Source: a virus
Length of the DNA: 64,000 nucleotides
Direction: 5' to 3' (one strand)
Virus record (IMG/VR): IMGVR_UViG_3300043444_000140
Coordinates: 1-64,000 of that record
Below, in pieces: positions 1 to 7,733 of the stretch. The position numbers and the translations under genes were made by a program. Position 1 is the stretch's first letter. Each line of letters opens with the position of its first letter. The notes below the pieces were generated by a model that did no database searches, was not told where the DNA came from, and saw only the letters and a program-made list of their open reading frames with translations.

Positions 1-679
1 CTTCATACTTACTAGGTTCTGGAAACATGTCAGCCAGGATAGTTTCTTTTAGTAGGGTAAACGATTTGTCTTCGCTAGATATAAACGGATAGTCATTTCC
101 AGTATAAGAGAGTTCGTTCATATAACTTTCACGATGGTATCTCTTAACGTCTGTAATCGTCTCTGACGCTATTTGATAAAGGTTACCATATATAGACCTG
201 GTCTGAAATGGCAAATAAGCAATGTCAGCCAATTTTTCTTTATTGAGTATCATTGGCACGTGGATATCGTAGTCAATTGGGTTTTTTATTCCAAGTCTTT
301 TTAGGCAATCCATGGTTTTCTTTAATGAGATCACATATCCAGATGTAGGATTTACTTGGCGGTATCTAGCGATTTTGTCAGACAACAATCCACCGCTATA
401 GGTCTTAAGTCTTTTAACAGGCTTGATCAAAAAGAAATCATCGTTCATATAGATAAAGTTCTTAGAAACCTCTGGATGTTTTGCTACAGCACCCAGGGCA
501 TAGCGAATGTTGTTAAACTTAGTAGACTTATCTTCTACAGGAATGAAGTCACCAACATACCAATCTGGTTTATATCCTACAACCCATATACGGCTCTCTG
601 GCAGGTTTTTAACTACAGATCGAATAGAATATCTAAGTTCTTCGTTTTCACCTTTACGACAGATGTAGACTATGTCCAT
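1..679 (-). CDS. Stealth-like glycosyltransferase, partial (3' end outside window)
   Basis: Open frame read from ATG at 679 down to base 1 with no stop, about 226 residues. It begins MDIVYICRKGENEELRYSIR, followed by a WVVGYKPDW stretch, an acidic MNDDFF motif (N79-D80-D81) and DYDIHVPM further on. The NDDFF and H-P-M spacing resembles Stealth-type sugar-phosphate transferases and related GT-A-fold phage glycosyltransferases, so it probably modifies a surface sugar or a virion or host glycan. It follows the fibre gene ending at 685 by 5 bp, so both are probably co-transcribed. Which sugar it uses cannot be told. Confidence 0.7.
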   Translation of the reverse strand, partial: MDIVYICRKGENEELRYSIRSVVKNLPESRIWVVGYKPDWYVGDFIPVEDKSTKFNNIRYALGAVAKHPEVSKNFIYMNDDFFLIKPVKRLKTYSGGLLSDKIARYRQVNPTSGYVISLKKTMDCLKRLGIKNPIDYDIHVPMILNKEKLADIAYLPFQTRSIYGNLYQIASETITDVKRYHRESYMNELSYTGNDYPFISSEDKSFTLLKETILADMFPEPSKYE

Positions 680-684
680 AACGA

Positions 685-1329
685 TTAGGCTATCGAACTA
701 TTGACCCACAGACCAGTGGATGCTTGGTACTTAAGAACCTGACCGTCTTGTGGGTCGGTAATCTTTACATTGTGAAGTTCTTCAAGTTCATACCCATTCT
801 GGACCTTTACAAAAATCTGACCATTGACCTGTTGACCCCTCGTTACAACTCCGAGGTATACAAGGTGAGCAGGAGCCACAGGCTTACCAGCAAGACCAAA
901 GATCAGTGCACCATTAACTCCAAGCCAAATAGGATCTCCAGTGTTTGCAGAAGACGTGTCGAGTCCCTCAAGAAGACCTTCTGTAATCACAAATCCGAAT
1001 TCATTTGCACCGATAGTTTCAGCCATAATACCCATGGTCTTAGATGAAGTGGTTTCCGAGGCATTGGATGCTACGCCAACTGGGATGTTGGTAGAACTAT
1101 TATTAACAATCTTGGTGTACACTGGGGTACCTTTAGTAATTGTTGCTCCATTAGCATTCTTTACAATGTGCTTAACAGTACTTGTATAGTTTTCGATCCA
1201 CTCAGTGTTATAGTCACTTCCGTCTACCTTTGCCAAAATGTCTCCAGCAACTCCACCAGGAGGCACTCCAGGTCCAGCAGGACCCTCTGGTCCAGGAATT
1301 CCATCAGTGTGATTCGTAAATCTAGACAT
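685..1329 (-). CDS. Collagen-like tail fibre/appendage protein
   Basis: 214 residues. The N-terminus has a short Gly-X-Y run (GIPGPEGPAGPG), typical of phage fibre trimerisation segments. The body (about residues 50-175) has the pattern GTPVYTK, PVGVAS, GLLEGLDTSS, GDPIWLGVNGAL. The same pattern recurs in the plus-strand virion protein at 31167-31679 (GTPIYVT, GILSGVNTSS, GATLYVGENGGL), so the two share a domain. The start overlaps the stop of the upstream gene (TAATG). It is a likely receptor-binding or decoration protein; the exact virion position is unknown. Confidence 0.7.
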   Translation of the reverse strand: MSRFTNHTDGIPGPEGPAGPGVPPGGVAGDILAKVDGSDYNTEWIENYTSTVKHIVKNANGATITKGTPVYTKIVNNSSTNIPVGVASNASETTSSKTMGIMAETIGANEFGFVITEGLLEGLDTSSANTGDPIWLGVNGALIFGLAGKPVAPAHLVYLGVVTRGQQVNGQIFVKVQNGYELEELHNVKITDPQDGQVLKYQASTGLWVNSSIA

Positions 1330-1610
1330 TAGTTACCACTCTCAAGATTGGTTTTCATTACAGCAATCTTAGAGTTATTGGTATCTGTGATTGCGAACAA
1401 GCCATCTCTTCCTTGAAGTTCCCAAGAAATTGCGTGTCCAGGAGCAATACGATATCCATAGTTTGAAGAGGTAACCCCTTCTCCACCAAGATAAACATAT
1501 GCAGAAGAGTCAACATTTTGGATCGTAATGTCCATGCCAGAGTGTAGGACTGCTGGGGTAAGCCTAGTGGCGGTAGAGTTGCTAAGTGTTGTAAGTGCGT
1601 GAGTAGTCAT
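1329..1610 (-). CDS. Small putative virion protein, leaderless
   Basis: 93 residues starting MTTHALTTLSNS. An upstream ATG at 1625 lies inside the -10 element, so 1610 is preferred: TATAAT (1617-1622) ends exactly 6 nt before this ATG, which predicts a leaderless mRNA. The sequence is rich in Ser, Thr and Gly with beta-type patterning (YVYLGGEGV, RIAPGHAISWEL) and resembles small phage decoration or fibre-associated proteins. It is translationally coupled to the fibre gene through TAATG. Family not recognised. Confidence 0.6.
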   Translation of the reverse strand: MTTHALTTLSNSTATRLTPAVLHSGMDITIQNVDSSAYVYLGGEGVTSSNYGYRIAPGHAISWELQGRDGLFAITDTNNSKIAVMKTNLESGN

Positions 1611-1628
1611 ATGACTATTATACACTAG

Positions 1629-1835
1629 TTATTCTGATAGTAATTGATAAGCCCAGTTGAGAACATCTACAGCAATCTGGTCATTAGCCATGTCTTTTTG
1701 GTGCAAAAGGGCACGGAACTTTTCGAAGAAGTGAATTCTTTCATAGGCGATGGCAAGATCAAACACTTGCTCTCCAGCAGGACCAAGAACACCAACTAGC
1801 CTAGTTACTTCACGTAGAATTTCTTCGGAATCCAT
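1629..1835 (-). CDS. Hypothetical helical protein, leaderless
   Basis: 68 residues, MDSEEILREVTRL onward, predicted helical. A longer frame from 1889 exists, but TATAAT at 1842-1847 followed by 6 nt and this ATG makes 1835 the natural leaderless start. It shares a divergent promoter region with the gene at 1874: the two -10 boxes are only 14 bp apart, so the promoters probably compete. No family recognised. Confidence 0.6.
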   Translation of the reverse strand: MDSEEILREVTRLVGVLGPAGEQVFDLAIAYERIHFFEKFRALLHQKDMANDQIAVDVLNWAYQLLSE

Positions 1836-1873
1836 TCTACAATTATACCGCTGTTTTCTGGTATAATTATTAT

Positions 1874-2083
1874 ATGAATAATTGTACACTTTGTAATGGT
1901 GAATTGGTAAATATCATCTATGGATACCCAACACCGAAGTTAATTGAGATGGCTAAGACTGATGGCATTGTCCTGGGAGGCACACCAAAGGGCTTCAGAC
2001 CTACTCACTACTGCCATGCTTGCCAGGAACAGTTTCCACAGAATGACCCTGCGTATCCAGACTTCTCGTATCAAGATCTTTAA
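1874..2083 (+). CDS. Small CxxC protein, leaderless
   Basis: 69 residues with two CxxC pairs (NNCTLCNG near the start and YCHACQ near residue 50), so probably a zinc-ribbon fold. An extended -10 TGGTATAAT (TATAAT 1862-1867) lies 6 nt before the ATG, giving a leaderless start. Its last 83 bp overlap the 3' end of the convergent gene 2001-2213. Function unknown. Confidence 0.65.
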   Translation: MNNCTLCNGELVNIIYGYPTPKLIEMAKTDGIVLGGTPKGFRPTHYCHACQEQFPQNDPAYPDFSYQDL

Positions 2084-2213
2084 GCACGTTTTCTAGGTAT
2101 GCACCACGTCTAAACATGGCTACGATTTCTTCCCCTGTAACCTCATAGTCAAAGTCGTCATACACTATGGTATATGTTCTATCTGGGAAAATCGGGTATC
2201 TAAACTTTGACAT
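2001..2213 (-). CDS. Hypothetical protein, leaderless, convergent overlap
   Basis: 70 residues, MSKFRYPIFPDRTYTIVYDD onward. TGCTATAAT (-10 at 2220-2225) ends 6 nt upstream of the ATG, so a leaderless start is predicted; a longer in-frame start at 2243 is less likely. The 3' 83 bp are antisense to the gene at 1874-2083, an overlap that could couple or antagonise the two. No family recognised. Confidence 0.55.
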   Translation of the reverse strand: MSKFRYPIFPDRTYTIVYDDFDYEVTGEEIVAMFRRGAYLENVLKDLDTRSLDTQGHSVETVPGKHGSSE

Positions 2214-2271
2214 GATACAATTATAGCATTTTGGGGTAGACACGGTATTGGTTAGATGGTATAATTATAGG

Positions 2272-2805
2272 ATGAAAAATAACAAGTATAGAATTCAGAC
2301 AATTATTGCCCTGTTCGTAATGCCTCTTGCAGTTACCAACCCAGCACAGGCTGCCCCAGTTGTTACACCTACTGTTGTTACAGCAAAGCCAGACAAGACA
2401 ATGGAACTTCTAAAGCCAATCAAGCCTGTTAAGGTTGTTTACACAAAGAAGACAAGGCTCAAGCCACATGAACTAAAGGATATCCTACATGAGGTCGGAT
2501 TCCGAGGAGAAGGTTTGAAGAAGGCGTGGGCAACTGCCATGAAGGAGTCTACAGGGCGACCACTAGCACACAATCGCAATAGCAATACAGGAGACAACTC
2601 GTATGGTCTGTTCCAGATCAACATGATTGGCTCACTAGGTCCTGCACGTTTGAAGCAGTTCGATCTAGACCACAACAAAGAACTGTTTGACCCATACACC
2701 AATGCCAAGATTGCATTCCACATGTCTAATGGTGGCAAGGATTGGTCAGCGTGGCACGGCATCACAGAGACAACACTGTCCTGGATGAAGAAGTTTCCCA
2801 AGTAA
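2272..2805 (+). CDS. Secreted lysozyme-like/lytic transglycosylase
   Basis: 177 residues. A signal peptide (basic MKNNKYR, hydrophobic IIALFVMPLAV, AQA cleavage near residue 27) precedes a Pro/Lys linker (about 30-62) and a lysozyme-fold domain. The domain has the candidate catalytic Glu in AMKESTG (E92), YGLFQIN (about 110-116) and a GGKDWSAW end, typical of SLT and Rpf-like peptidoglycan lyases. The protein should cut cell-wall glycan outside the membrane. It has an extended -10 TGGTATAAT (2260-2265) 6 nt before ATG, so it is leaderless. An endolysin or a wall-remodelling role is equally possible. Confidence 0.75.
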   Translation: MKNNKYRIQTIIALFVMPLAVTNPAQAAPVVTPTVVTAKPDKTMELLKPIKPVKVVYTKKTRLKPHELKDILHEVGFRGEGLKKAWATAMKESTGRPLAHNRNSNTGDNSYGLFQINMIGSLGPARLKQFDLDHNKELFDPYTNAKIAFHMSNGGKDWSAWHGITETTLSWMKKFPK

Positions 2806-2813
2806 GGATAATT

Positions 2814-3038
2814 ATGGACATCAATAACCTAGCAAACATGCGTCTATCTGACTTTGAGCAGATCGGCAAGGCGGAGTACAACAAGGGCTTTAGGGCTGCA
2901 CTGGAGACAGTAACTAATCTATTAGACAAGCAAGTATGCGAAGACTTTCTCGCTGACGACGTATGTGACCACGATGGTTGCAGTAAGTTCTCGGCGTTGA
3001 GCCAAGGCATTATCACTGTTAAGAATAATATCCAATAA
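2814..3038 (+). CDS. Hypothetical protein with cysteine/histidine-rich end
   Basis: 74 residues from ATG at 2814 with AAGGA 6 nt upstream, 8 bp behind the lysozyme-like gene and probably in its transcript. The C-terminal half has CEDFLADDVCDHDGCSKF, which could bind a metal. No family recognised. Confidence 0.55.
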   Translation: MDINNLANMRLSDFEQIGKAEYNKGFRAALETVTNLLDKQVCEDFLADDVCDHDGCSKFSALSQGIITVKNNIQ

Positions 3039-3079
3039 AAGTTCGGCGGTAAATAAGAGAACAAATACAAGACTCCGTC

Positions 3080-3108
3080 TTGACATTCTCTAGTATCCAC
3101 CATATAAT
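3080..3108 (+). promoter_or_regulatory. Perfect sigma-70 consensus promoter
   Basis: TTGACA (3080-3085), 17-bp spacer, TATAAT (3103-3108). It sits just after a short inverted repeat (AAGAC-TCC-GTCTT, 3069-3081) and 30 bp upstream of the gene at 3139. It probably drives the plus-strand operon 3139-8374. Confidence 0.85.
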
Positions 3109-3138
3109 TAATATATCCAAATAACACTAAGGAAATAT

Positions 3139-3381
3139 ATGCTACCCCTAGTAGAAATTAACACTGAATCATTTTCGGCAGTAGTCCCAAATATTAACGA
3201 TATGCCTGCTATGCGTCTTATGGCGATCCAACTTGCACAGAGTTTTGAATGGCAGTACGGCATGATGATGAATCTCTTGCGTGAGAACATTGCTCCCGAA
3301 CTCCAGGACAAGTTTGATAATCTTAGTAATGCTGAGATGCAAAAAATTATTGTCCAATGGGTTGACAACGCAGCCTGGTAA
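3139..3381 (+). CDS. Hypothetical protein, first gene of operon
   Basis: 80 residues, helical and Met-rich (MRLMAIQLAQSFEWQYGMMM). RBS AAGGA precedes the ATG, and the gene is the first behind the consensus promoter at 3080-3108. Function not recognised. Confidence 0.65.
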   Translation: MLPLVEINTESFSAVVPNINDMPAMRLMAIQLAQSFEWQYGMMMNLLRENIAPELQDKFDNLSNAEMQKIIVQWVDNAAW

Positions 3382-3425
3382 CGGTATACTGTATATATAA
3401 AGTTTCCGTTAAACAAAGGACAAAC

Positions 3426-3923
3426 ATGCAAACTTTCATGCCATTCAAATCTTTCTATCACACTGCCCAGGCATTAGACAATAAGCGTCTTAACAAACAA
3501 ATCCTGGAGTGCTACCAAATCCTCAATGTCCTATCAAACGACGATCCTCATGCTGGATGGCGTAATCATCCTGCTGTCAAGATGTGGCGTGGCTTTGAGA
3601 TGGGTCTATATCAGTACGCTATGGTCATGATTGAAGAGGCTGACAAGCGTGGTATCAAGACAGAGAACAACCTTCGTAATCTAGAGAACCTTAACGAGAG
3701 AGCGTACAAGGATTGGGGCTATGGTATGCCTCTCTGGATGGACGACAAAAAGGTTATGGCACGTGTGACAACTACACACAAAGCAAACCTATATCGCAAG
3801 GACCCAGAGCACTACTTTGAGTTCGCTACCGCCGTCGAAAACCCAAACAACAATCCATGTTGCGATCGTTGTAACTACTATTGGGTTGCCCACCGCCCAG
3901 ACCTACTTAAGGAAGTTGCATAA
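3426..3923 (+). CDS. Pyrimidine-dimer glycosylase-like protein (MSMEG_6728 type)
   Basis: 165 residues. The N-terminus MQTFMPFKSFYHTAQALDNK, then RLNKQILECYQIL and GWRNHPAVKMW, matches the family annotated as pyrimidine dimer DNA glycosylase/endonuclease V-like in actinobacteria, recognised here from memory. Such enzymes would start repair of UV damage; the family link to T4 DenV is weak, so the activity is uncertain. A weak TATACT promoter lies upstream and an AAAGGA RBS is present. Its stop overlaps the next ATG (TAATG). Confidence 0.65.
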   Translation: MQTFMPFKSFYHTAQALDNKRLNKQILECYQILNVLSNDDPHAGWRNHPAVKMWRGFEMGLYQYAMVMIEEADKRGIKTENNLRNLENLNERAYKDWGYGMPLWMDDKKVMARVTTTHKANLYRKDPEHYFEFATAVENPNNNPCCDRCNYYWVAHRPDLLKEVA

Positions 3924-4210
3924 TGCCACTACATGTAGATATCCGTCTTAATGACAAAGTAATTGAAAGATTGCATATCGGCAGAATCTTAGGCACAGAA
4001 GAAGAAGATAGCGAGAATACTTATTTTGCTATTCTTGGAGAATATCCTGCGTGGGCTATGGAGTGGGCAGATGGTAGTTACTTTACCCACCGCTATGGCG
4101 ATGGTGCACTAAAGTGCATTGAACGTGCTATTGCTGCAATTTATAATCCTGAACAGGATCTATCAGAAGAAAAGGTTAGCAAGATTTGGAATAGCCGTGG
4201 ACACAATTGA
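3923..4210 (+). CDS. Hypothetical protein
   Basis: 95 residues, translationally coupled (TAATG) to the preceding gene. It is acidic and aromatic (EYPAWAMEWADGSYF) and looks like a compact alpha/beta protein. No family recognised. Its 3' end overlaps the probable GTG start of the next frame. Confidence 0.6.
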   Translation: MPLHVDIRLNDKVIERLHIGRILGTEEEDSENTYFAILGEYPAWAMEWADGSYFTHRYGDGALKCIERAIAAIYNPEQDLSEEKVSKIWNSRGHN

Positions 4211-4340
4211 CGACATTTTAAAGGCAGTAGCCCTACTCGTTCGTAATGGATATACCGTTACCTATGAAGCACCACCAATTGGAAAAGCAGGTACTGGGGT
4301 TTATCTCCATGTCACCGACGAACTTAAGGAAAACAAGTGA
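4197..4340 (+). CDS. Small hypothetical protein (GTG start)
   Basis: 47 residues if GTG at 4197 is the start. The ATG at 4119 would overlap the upstream gene by over 90 bp, so GTG with a GGA motif 8-10 nt upstream is preferred. The sequence TIDDILKAVALLVRNGYTVT resembles small DNA-binding-sized phage proteins. It ends in the overlap GTGA with the next gene. Confidence 0.45.
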   Translation: MDTIDDILKAVALLVRNGYTVTYEAPPIGKAGTGVYLHVTDELKENK

Positions 4341-4627
4341 GCGTAAACCAAGAAGCATTTGATGCTTACATGAAAATATCTCAAGAGATTGAGGACTCCC
4401 TTATTGCTGAGATGGGTCAAGAGGCATACGATGCAAGTCAGCATTGGGTAAACAACCCTCTAATTAGTCCTATTAGCAAAGTACACAACTTTGAAGAGCA
4501 CGAAAAGTGGGTTCGTAAAGACCAGACTGAACGCATTATCAAACTGCTAGAAGATGAAAACAATGACGAGATGAGTATTGACTACCAGAGTTATCTTATC
4601 GCTCTTATCAAAGGAGAGAACAAGTGA
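4337..4627 (+). CDS. Hypothetical acidic helical protein (GTG start)
   Basis: 96 residues starting at GTG (4337) overlapping the previous stop (GTGA); a second GTGA overlap links it to rtcB. It is strongly acidic and helical. No family recognised. The tight coupling suggests it is made together with RtcB. Confidence 0.6.
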   Translation: MSVNQEAFDAYMKISQEIEDSLIAEMGQEAYDASQHWVNNPLISPISKVHNFEEHEKWVRKDQTERIIKLLEDENNDEMSIDYQSYLIALIKGENK

Positions 4628-5790
4628 AACAAATAACTAACAAACTATTTAACTGGGCATCAATTCTAGATGACAAAACACTTGAGCAGGCTAAGACAAC
4701 TTCGTCAATGCCGTTTGTATTTCCACACCTAGCCCTGATGCCAGATGCACACCTTGGTAAGGGATCAACTGTTGGGTCAGTTATACCTACAGAGGGTGCA
4801 ATTATGCCTGCTGCAATTGGAGTAGACATTGGTTGTGGAATGATGGCTATTAAGACCAATAAGACTGTAGATGATTTGGCTACCGTGGATCTTAAGGGAT
4901 TGCGTGAAGCGATTGAGTCTGCCATTCCATTGTCAGCGTTCAAGCATAACCAGACTGTTTATCCAGACGCACTTGATGCTGCTGAAGAATTGTTAGAGGA
5001 TGCACTAGATGCAGGATTTAATCCATCTGACTATGCTTCTAACTGGATGCACCAGATTGGTTCCCTTGGCTCTGGAAATCACTTTATTGAGATTACTAAA
5101 GATGAAGATGGATCTATCTGGCTATTCCTGCACTCAGGTTCACGTGGAGTTGGCAATAAGATTGCTACACATCACATTGCTGTTGCACAGGAATATGCAA
5201 AGAAGAACTTTATCACCCTTGCAGATCCAGATTTGGCATACCTTGTAGAAGGCACTCAGGAGTTTCACCGTTATATCCTAGAAATGTACTGGGCACAAAA
5301 GTTTGCATTCAAAAACCGTGACGTAATGATGAATCGTGTCAAGAAGGCATTCAAACAATATGCAGGGGATTTTGAAATCATTGAGGAGATTAACTGCCAC
5401 CATAACTTTACTCAACTTGAGAATCATTGGAGCAAGGATTTATGGATTACTCGCAAGGGTGCTATCTCTGCCAAGGAAGGTGAGATGGGACTTATCCCAG
5501 GTTCGATGGGAACTGCATCATATGTTGTTGAAGGACTTGGCAATCGCCTATCATTCTGCACTGCACCACATGGGGCTGGACGTGAATACTCTCGTAATGA
5601 AGCACGTAAGACCTTTACAAAAGAGTCTCTAGATGCTATGATGGAAGGTATTGAATGGTCAAAGTCTGACGCATTCATTGATGAACATCCAAACGCATAT
5701 AAGGACATTGACGTAGTAATGGAAGACGCAAAGGATCTTGTAAAGATTCGTCACACACTACGACAGATTATTAACATTAAGGGAGACTAA
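4624..5790 (+). CDS. rtcB: RNA-splicing ligase RtcB
   Basis: 388 residues, near full family length. It joins RNA 2',3'-cyclic-phosphate (or 3'-phosphate) ends to 5'-OH ends using GTP and Mn2+. Visible motifs are MPDAHLGKG (D41, H43), GVDIGCGM (D68, C71), HSGSRGVGN, GLIPGSMGTASYVV and APHGAGREYSR, whose histidine is the position guanylylated in the family. The start is GTG after AGGAGAG, overlapping the upstream stop by 4 nt. In a phage it could repair tRNAs or mRNAs cut by host defence nucleases; no tRNA gene lies nearby, so the target is unknown. Confidence 0.95.
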   Translation: MKQITNKLFNWASILDDKTLEQAKTTSSMPFVFPHLALMPDAHLGKGSTVGSVIPTEGAIMPAAIGVDIGCGMMAIKTNKTVDDLATVDLKGLREAIESAIPLSAFKHNQTVYPDALDAAEELLEDALDAGFNPSDYASNWMHQIGSLGSGNHFIEITKDEDGSIWLFLHSGSRGVGNKIATHHIAVAQEYAKKNFITLADPDLAYLVEGTQEFHRYILEMYWAQKFAFKNRDVMMNRVKKAFKQYAGDFEIIEEINCHHNFTQLENHWSKDLWITRKGAISAKEGEMGLIPGSMGTASYVVEGLGNRLSFCTAPHGAGREYSRNEARKTFTKESLDAMMEGIEWSKSDAFIDEHPNAYKDIDVVMEDAKDLVKIRHTLRQIINIKGD

Positions 5791-5793
5791 TTA

Positions 5794-6204
5794 ATGAACA
5801 AGAAACTAATTGCAGCAACACTAATTGCCCTAGCAGCAACTACCTCACTATCTGGTTGTGCTACCCAGGCAGATGGCGTATCCTACAACCTTTCGCAAGA
5901 GGCAGAGAAGTTCCAGGTATTGCGTAGGATCGTATTCTTCAACGGCATTACTGATAAGTATCTGCTGGAGTTGCAGGGGTATTGTGCAGTAGACACTGGT
6001 GACAACTCGGCATTGGCTGGGGCATTGGAAGTCACATGTATGACTGGACCAAATAAGTATAAGAAGCATTATCTTGGTCTAAGTGACAATGTGTCATACT
6101 TTGTTGAACAACTTGAAGCAAATAATGCAAAGGCTTTCCACTATCAGGTTAACTTCCATCCAGAAAACATTATTCCAGATATTTCAATTACTACTGAAGG
6201 TTAA
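5794..6204 (+). CDS. Small lipoprotein
   Basis: 136 residues with a lipoprotein signal: MNKKLIAATLIALAATTS then lipobox LSGC (Cys22). The mature part has NLSQEAEKFQVLRRIVFFNG, GYCAV and EVTCMT, a pattern I recall from small beta-rich lipoproteins common in phages and prophages. It is probably anchored outside the host membrane, perhaps altering surface properties or excluding superinfection, which is inference. It follows rtcB by 3 bp in the operon. Confidence 0.75.
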   Translation: MNKKLIAATLIALAATTSLSGCATQADGVSYNLSQEAEKFQVLRRIVFFNGITDKYLLELQGYCAVDTGDNSALAGALEVTCMTGPNKYKKHYLGLSDNVSYFVEQLEANNAKAFHYQVNFHPENIIPDISITTEG

Positions 6205-6205
6205 A

Positions 6206-6607
6206 ATGACGCTATACTATGTAAAACAAGATGACACCATTTGGGGTTGTGGAGACCCTGCGTGTTGTGGTGAATATTATGAAGAGATTGAAGAGTCTTT
6301 CGTGGAATGTACGTGTGGTATTCCTGAAAGGGATATGACCGCTGATCATCTGCATGTTTGCAATGGTGGTGGACCAGTTCTGGAATGGCGTAAGGCTAAG
6401 AAGAAGGAAGTTTTGGCATTCAGGGATGGCGAAACCAATATCTACTACGAGGCTTTTGAGAAGGGTATTGAGTTCCAGAAGAACGAAGACGCTCGTAAAC
6501 TTAAGACCAAGAGAGACAAGACTATCCACGAACTTGTACACGAGGGCTATACCGTCATCGTTCAGGGTGCTGGGGCAACTGAGACTTACTATAAGGAAGA
6601 AGCATGA
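6206..6607 (+). CDS. Hypothetical Cys-rich protein
   Basis: 133 residues from ATG at 6206 (GAAGG 5 nt upstream); the longer frame from 6083 lies inside the lipoprotein gene. The N-terminal third carries CGDPACC, ECTCG and HVC, suggesting a metal-binding knuckle, followed by charged helices. The end overlaps the next ATG by 4 nt (ATGA). Function unknown. Confidence 0.6.
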   Translation: MTLYYVKQDDTIWGCGDPACCGEYYEEIEESFVECTCGIPERDMTADHLHVCNGGGPVLEWRKAKKKEVLAFRDGETNIYYEAFEKGIEFQKNEDARKLKTKRDKTIHELVHEGYTVIVQGAGATETYYKEEA

Positions 6608-6840
6608 TTGATTCATCAGATCAGGTAACTATTGTCATTACCAAGGTTATGTACGAGGGAGAGCCAAGCCACTGGGGTCTAGACGTTTCTCACAATGGGG
6701 AAGAACTAGGCAGTGGTACCGCACCGACTTTTGCTGGGATATACGACATGGGATACAGCATTATTGCTGGTGGCGATAAGCACAGCAACTGGGAAGTAAA
6801 TCCCTGGACTACTTTTGACGCAAACGAAAGAAACAAATGA
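6604..6840 (+). CDS. Hypothetical protein
   Basis: 78 residues, coupled by ATGA overlaps to both neighbours. It contains SHWGLDVSHNGEELGSG and ends in a basic tail. No family recognised. Confidence 0.6.
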   Translation: MIDSSDQVTIVITKVMYEGEPSHWGLDVSHNGEELGSGTAPTFAGIYDMGYSIIAGGDKHSNWEVNPWTTFDANERNK

Positions 6841-7511
6841 GCGACCTACTCCTAGTGTTCCCCGAAGTATCGGAAGACCTTGTATCTAATATGATGGTAT
6901 CCATTACCAAGAAGATTGATCAGACTGGTAGTGAAATTGCTATCCAGGGATTCCTTGGTGGAGAGCACGGCTATGGTGCACACTACAAGAATGACGTGTT
7001 TGAGATGCGTCCATTCTATTGGGGTGACTGTACTTGTGAGCATGACGATCTTCGTAGTGCCTGGGAAAACGATAACGACCACGATAAAGACTGCTATCAG
7101 ACACTGTTTCACGAAATGCACTTTGTAAACTATGGAGTAGACTGGAACTTTGACAAGAAGCCTGGGCATGGGTGGGTCAAGGGTTCGGTAGAGGATGCCT
7201 GTGACTGTGTAGATACATTGTATAAACAGTTCGGCATTCCAGATGGTACGCCTGGCGGATACACGCACTGCACCTGCATGTACGATATTAATTATTCTAA
7301 CTTTGTTAAGTCTATTAGTCATTCAGAGGAATGTCAGATGGACAAGCCTAACTTCAAACACTATGCTTCTGGTATAGAGGTGGAGTGGTATAAGTACATT
7401 GGCAGAGGAATGGAGTACGACGAAGACGTTACTATTGAGCAGTGGGTAGATGTCTTCAAGGAATGTTTGGGGTCAATTGGAGGAAAAGATGAAACTACCA
7501 AAGATATTTAA
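6837..7511 (+). CDS. Conserved-looking phage protein with Cys/His clusters
   Basis: 224 residues, start overlapping the upstream stop (ATGA). CTCEHDD, HDKDCYQ, DACDCVD, HCTCMYD and HSEEC are spread through the protein, suggesting several metal-binding or structural cysteine clusters. Similar proteins occur in actinophages as far as I remember, without known function. Confidence 0.6.
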   Translation: MSDLLLVFPEVSEDLVSNMMVSITKKIDQTGSEIAIQGFLGGEHGYGAHYKNDVFEMRPFYWGDCTCEHDDLRSAWENDNDHDKDCYQTLFHEMHFVNYGVDWNFDKKPGHGWVKGSVEDACDCVDTLYKQFGIPDGTPGGYTHCTCMYDINYSNFVKSISHSEECQMDKPNFKHYASGIEVEWYKYIGRGMEYDEDVTIEQWVDVFKECLGSIGGKDETTKDI

Positions 7512-7728
7512 ATGGCGATTACGCCTAGTCCAGAAAGGCTATGACCTAGGCTGGAAGCATGGATACGAAGCAGGAATGAAAGAGAATCACAACCAGATTG
7601 TTGACCTTCTTAACAAGCATATCCATGATGTTGACTGGATGAAGGAAGATCCGTACACTCGTAAAGAGTTAGTTCAAGTTGTTAAGGACCATGCAGTAGA
7701 TAAGGAGCCAGTCGGTTGGGAGAAATAA
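7489..7728 (+). CDS. Hypothetical basic helical protein
   Basis: 79 residues from ATG at 7489, chosen because GGAGG lies 5-6 nt upstream; it overlaps the end of the previous gene by 23 bp. YDLGWKHGYEAGMKEN is a motif shared with small phage proteins of unknown role. Confidence 0.55.
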   Translation: MKLPKIFKWRLRLVQKGYDLGWKHGYEAGMKENHNQIVDLLNKHIHDVDWMKEDPYTRKELVQVVKDHAVDKEPVGWEK

Positions 7729-7733
7729 TCAGT

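Noticed and set aside
356-688. Plus-strand frame of 110 codons at the left end
   Set aside because: It lies antisense to the clearly coding glycosyltransferase frame and has no RBS or promoter.
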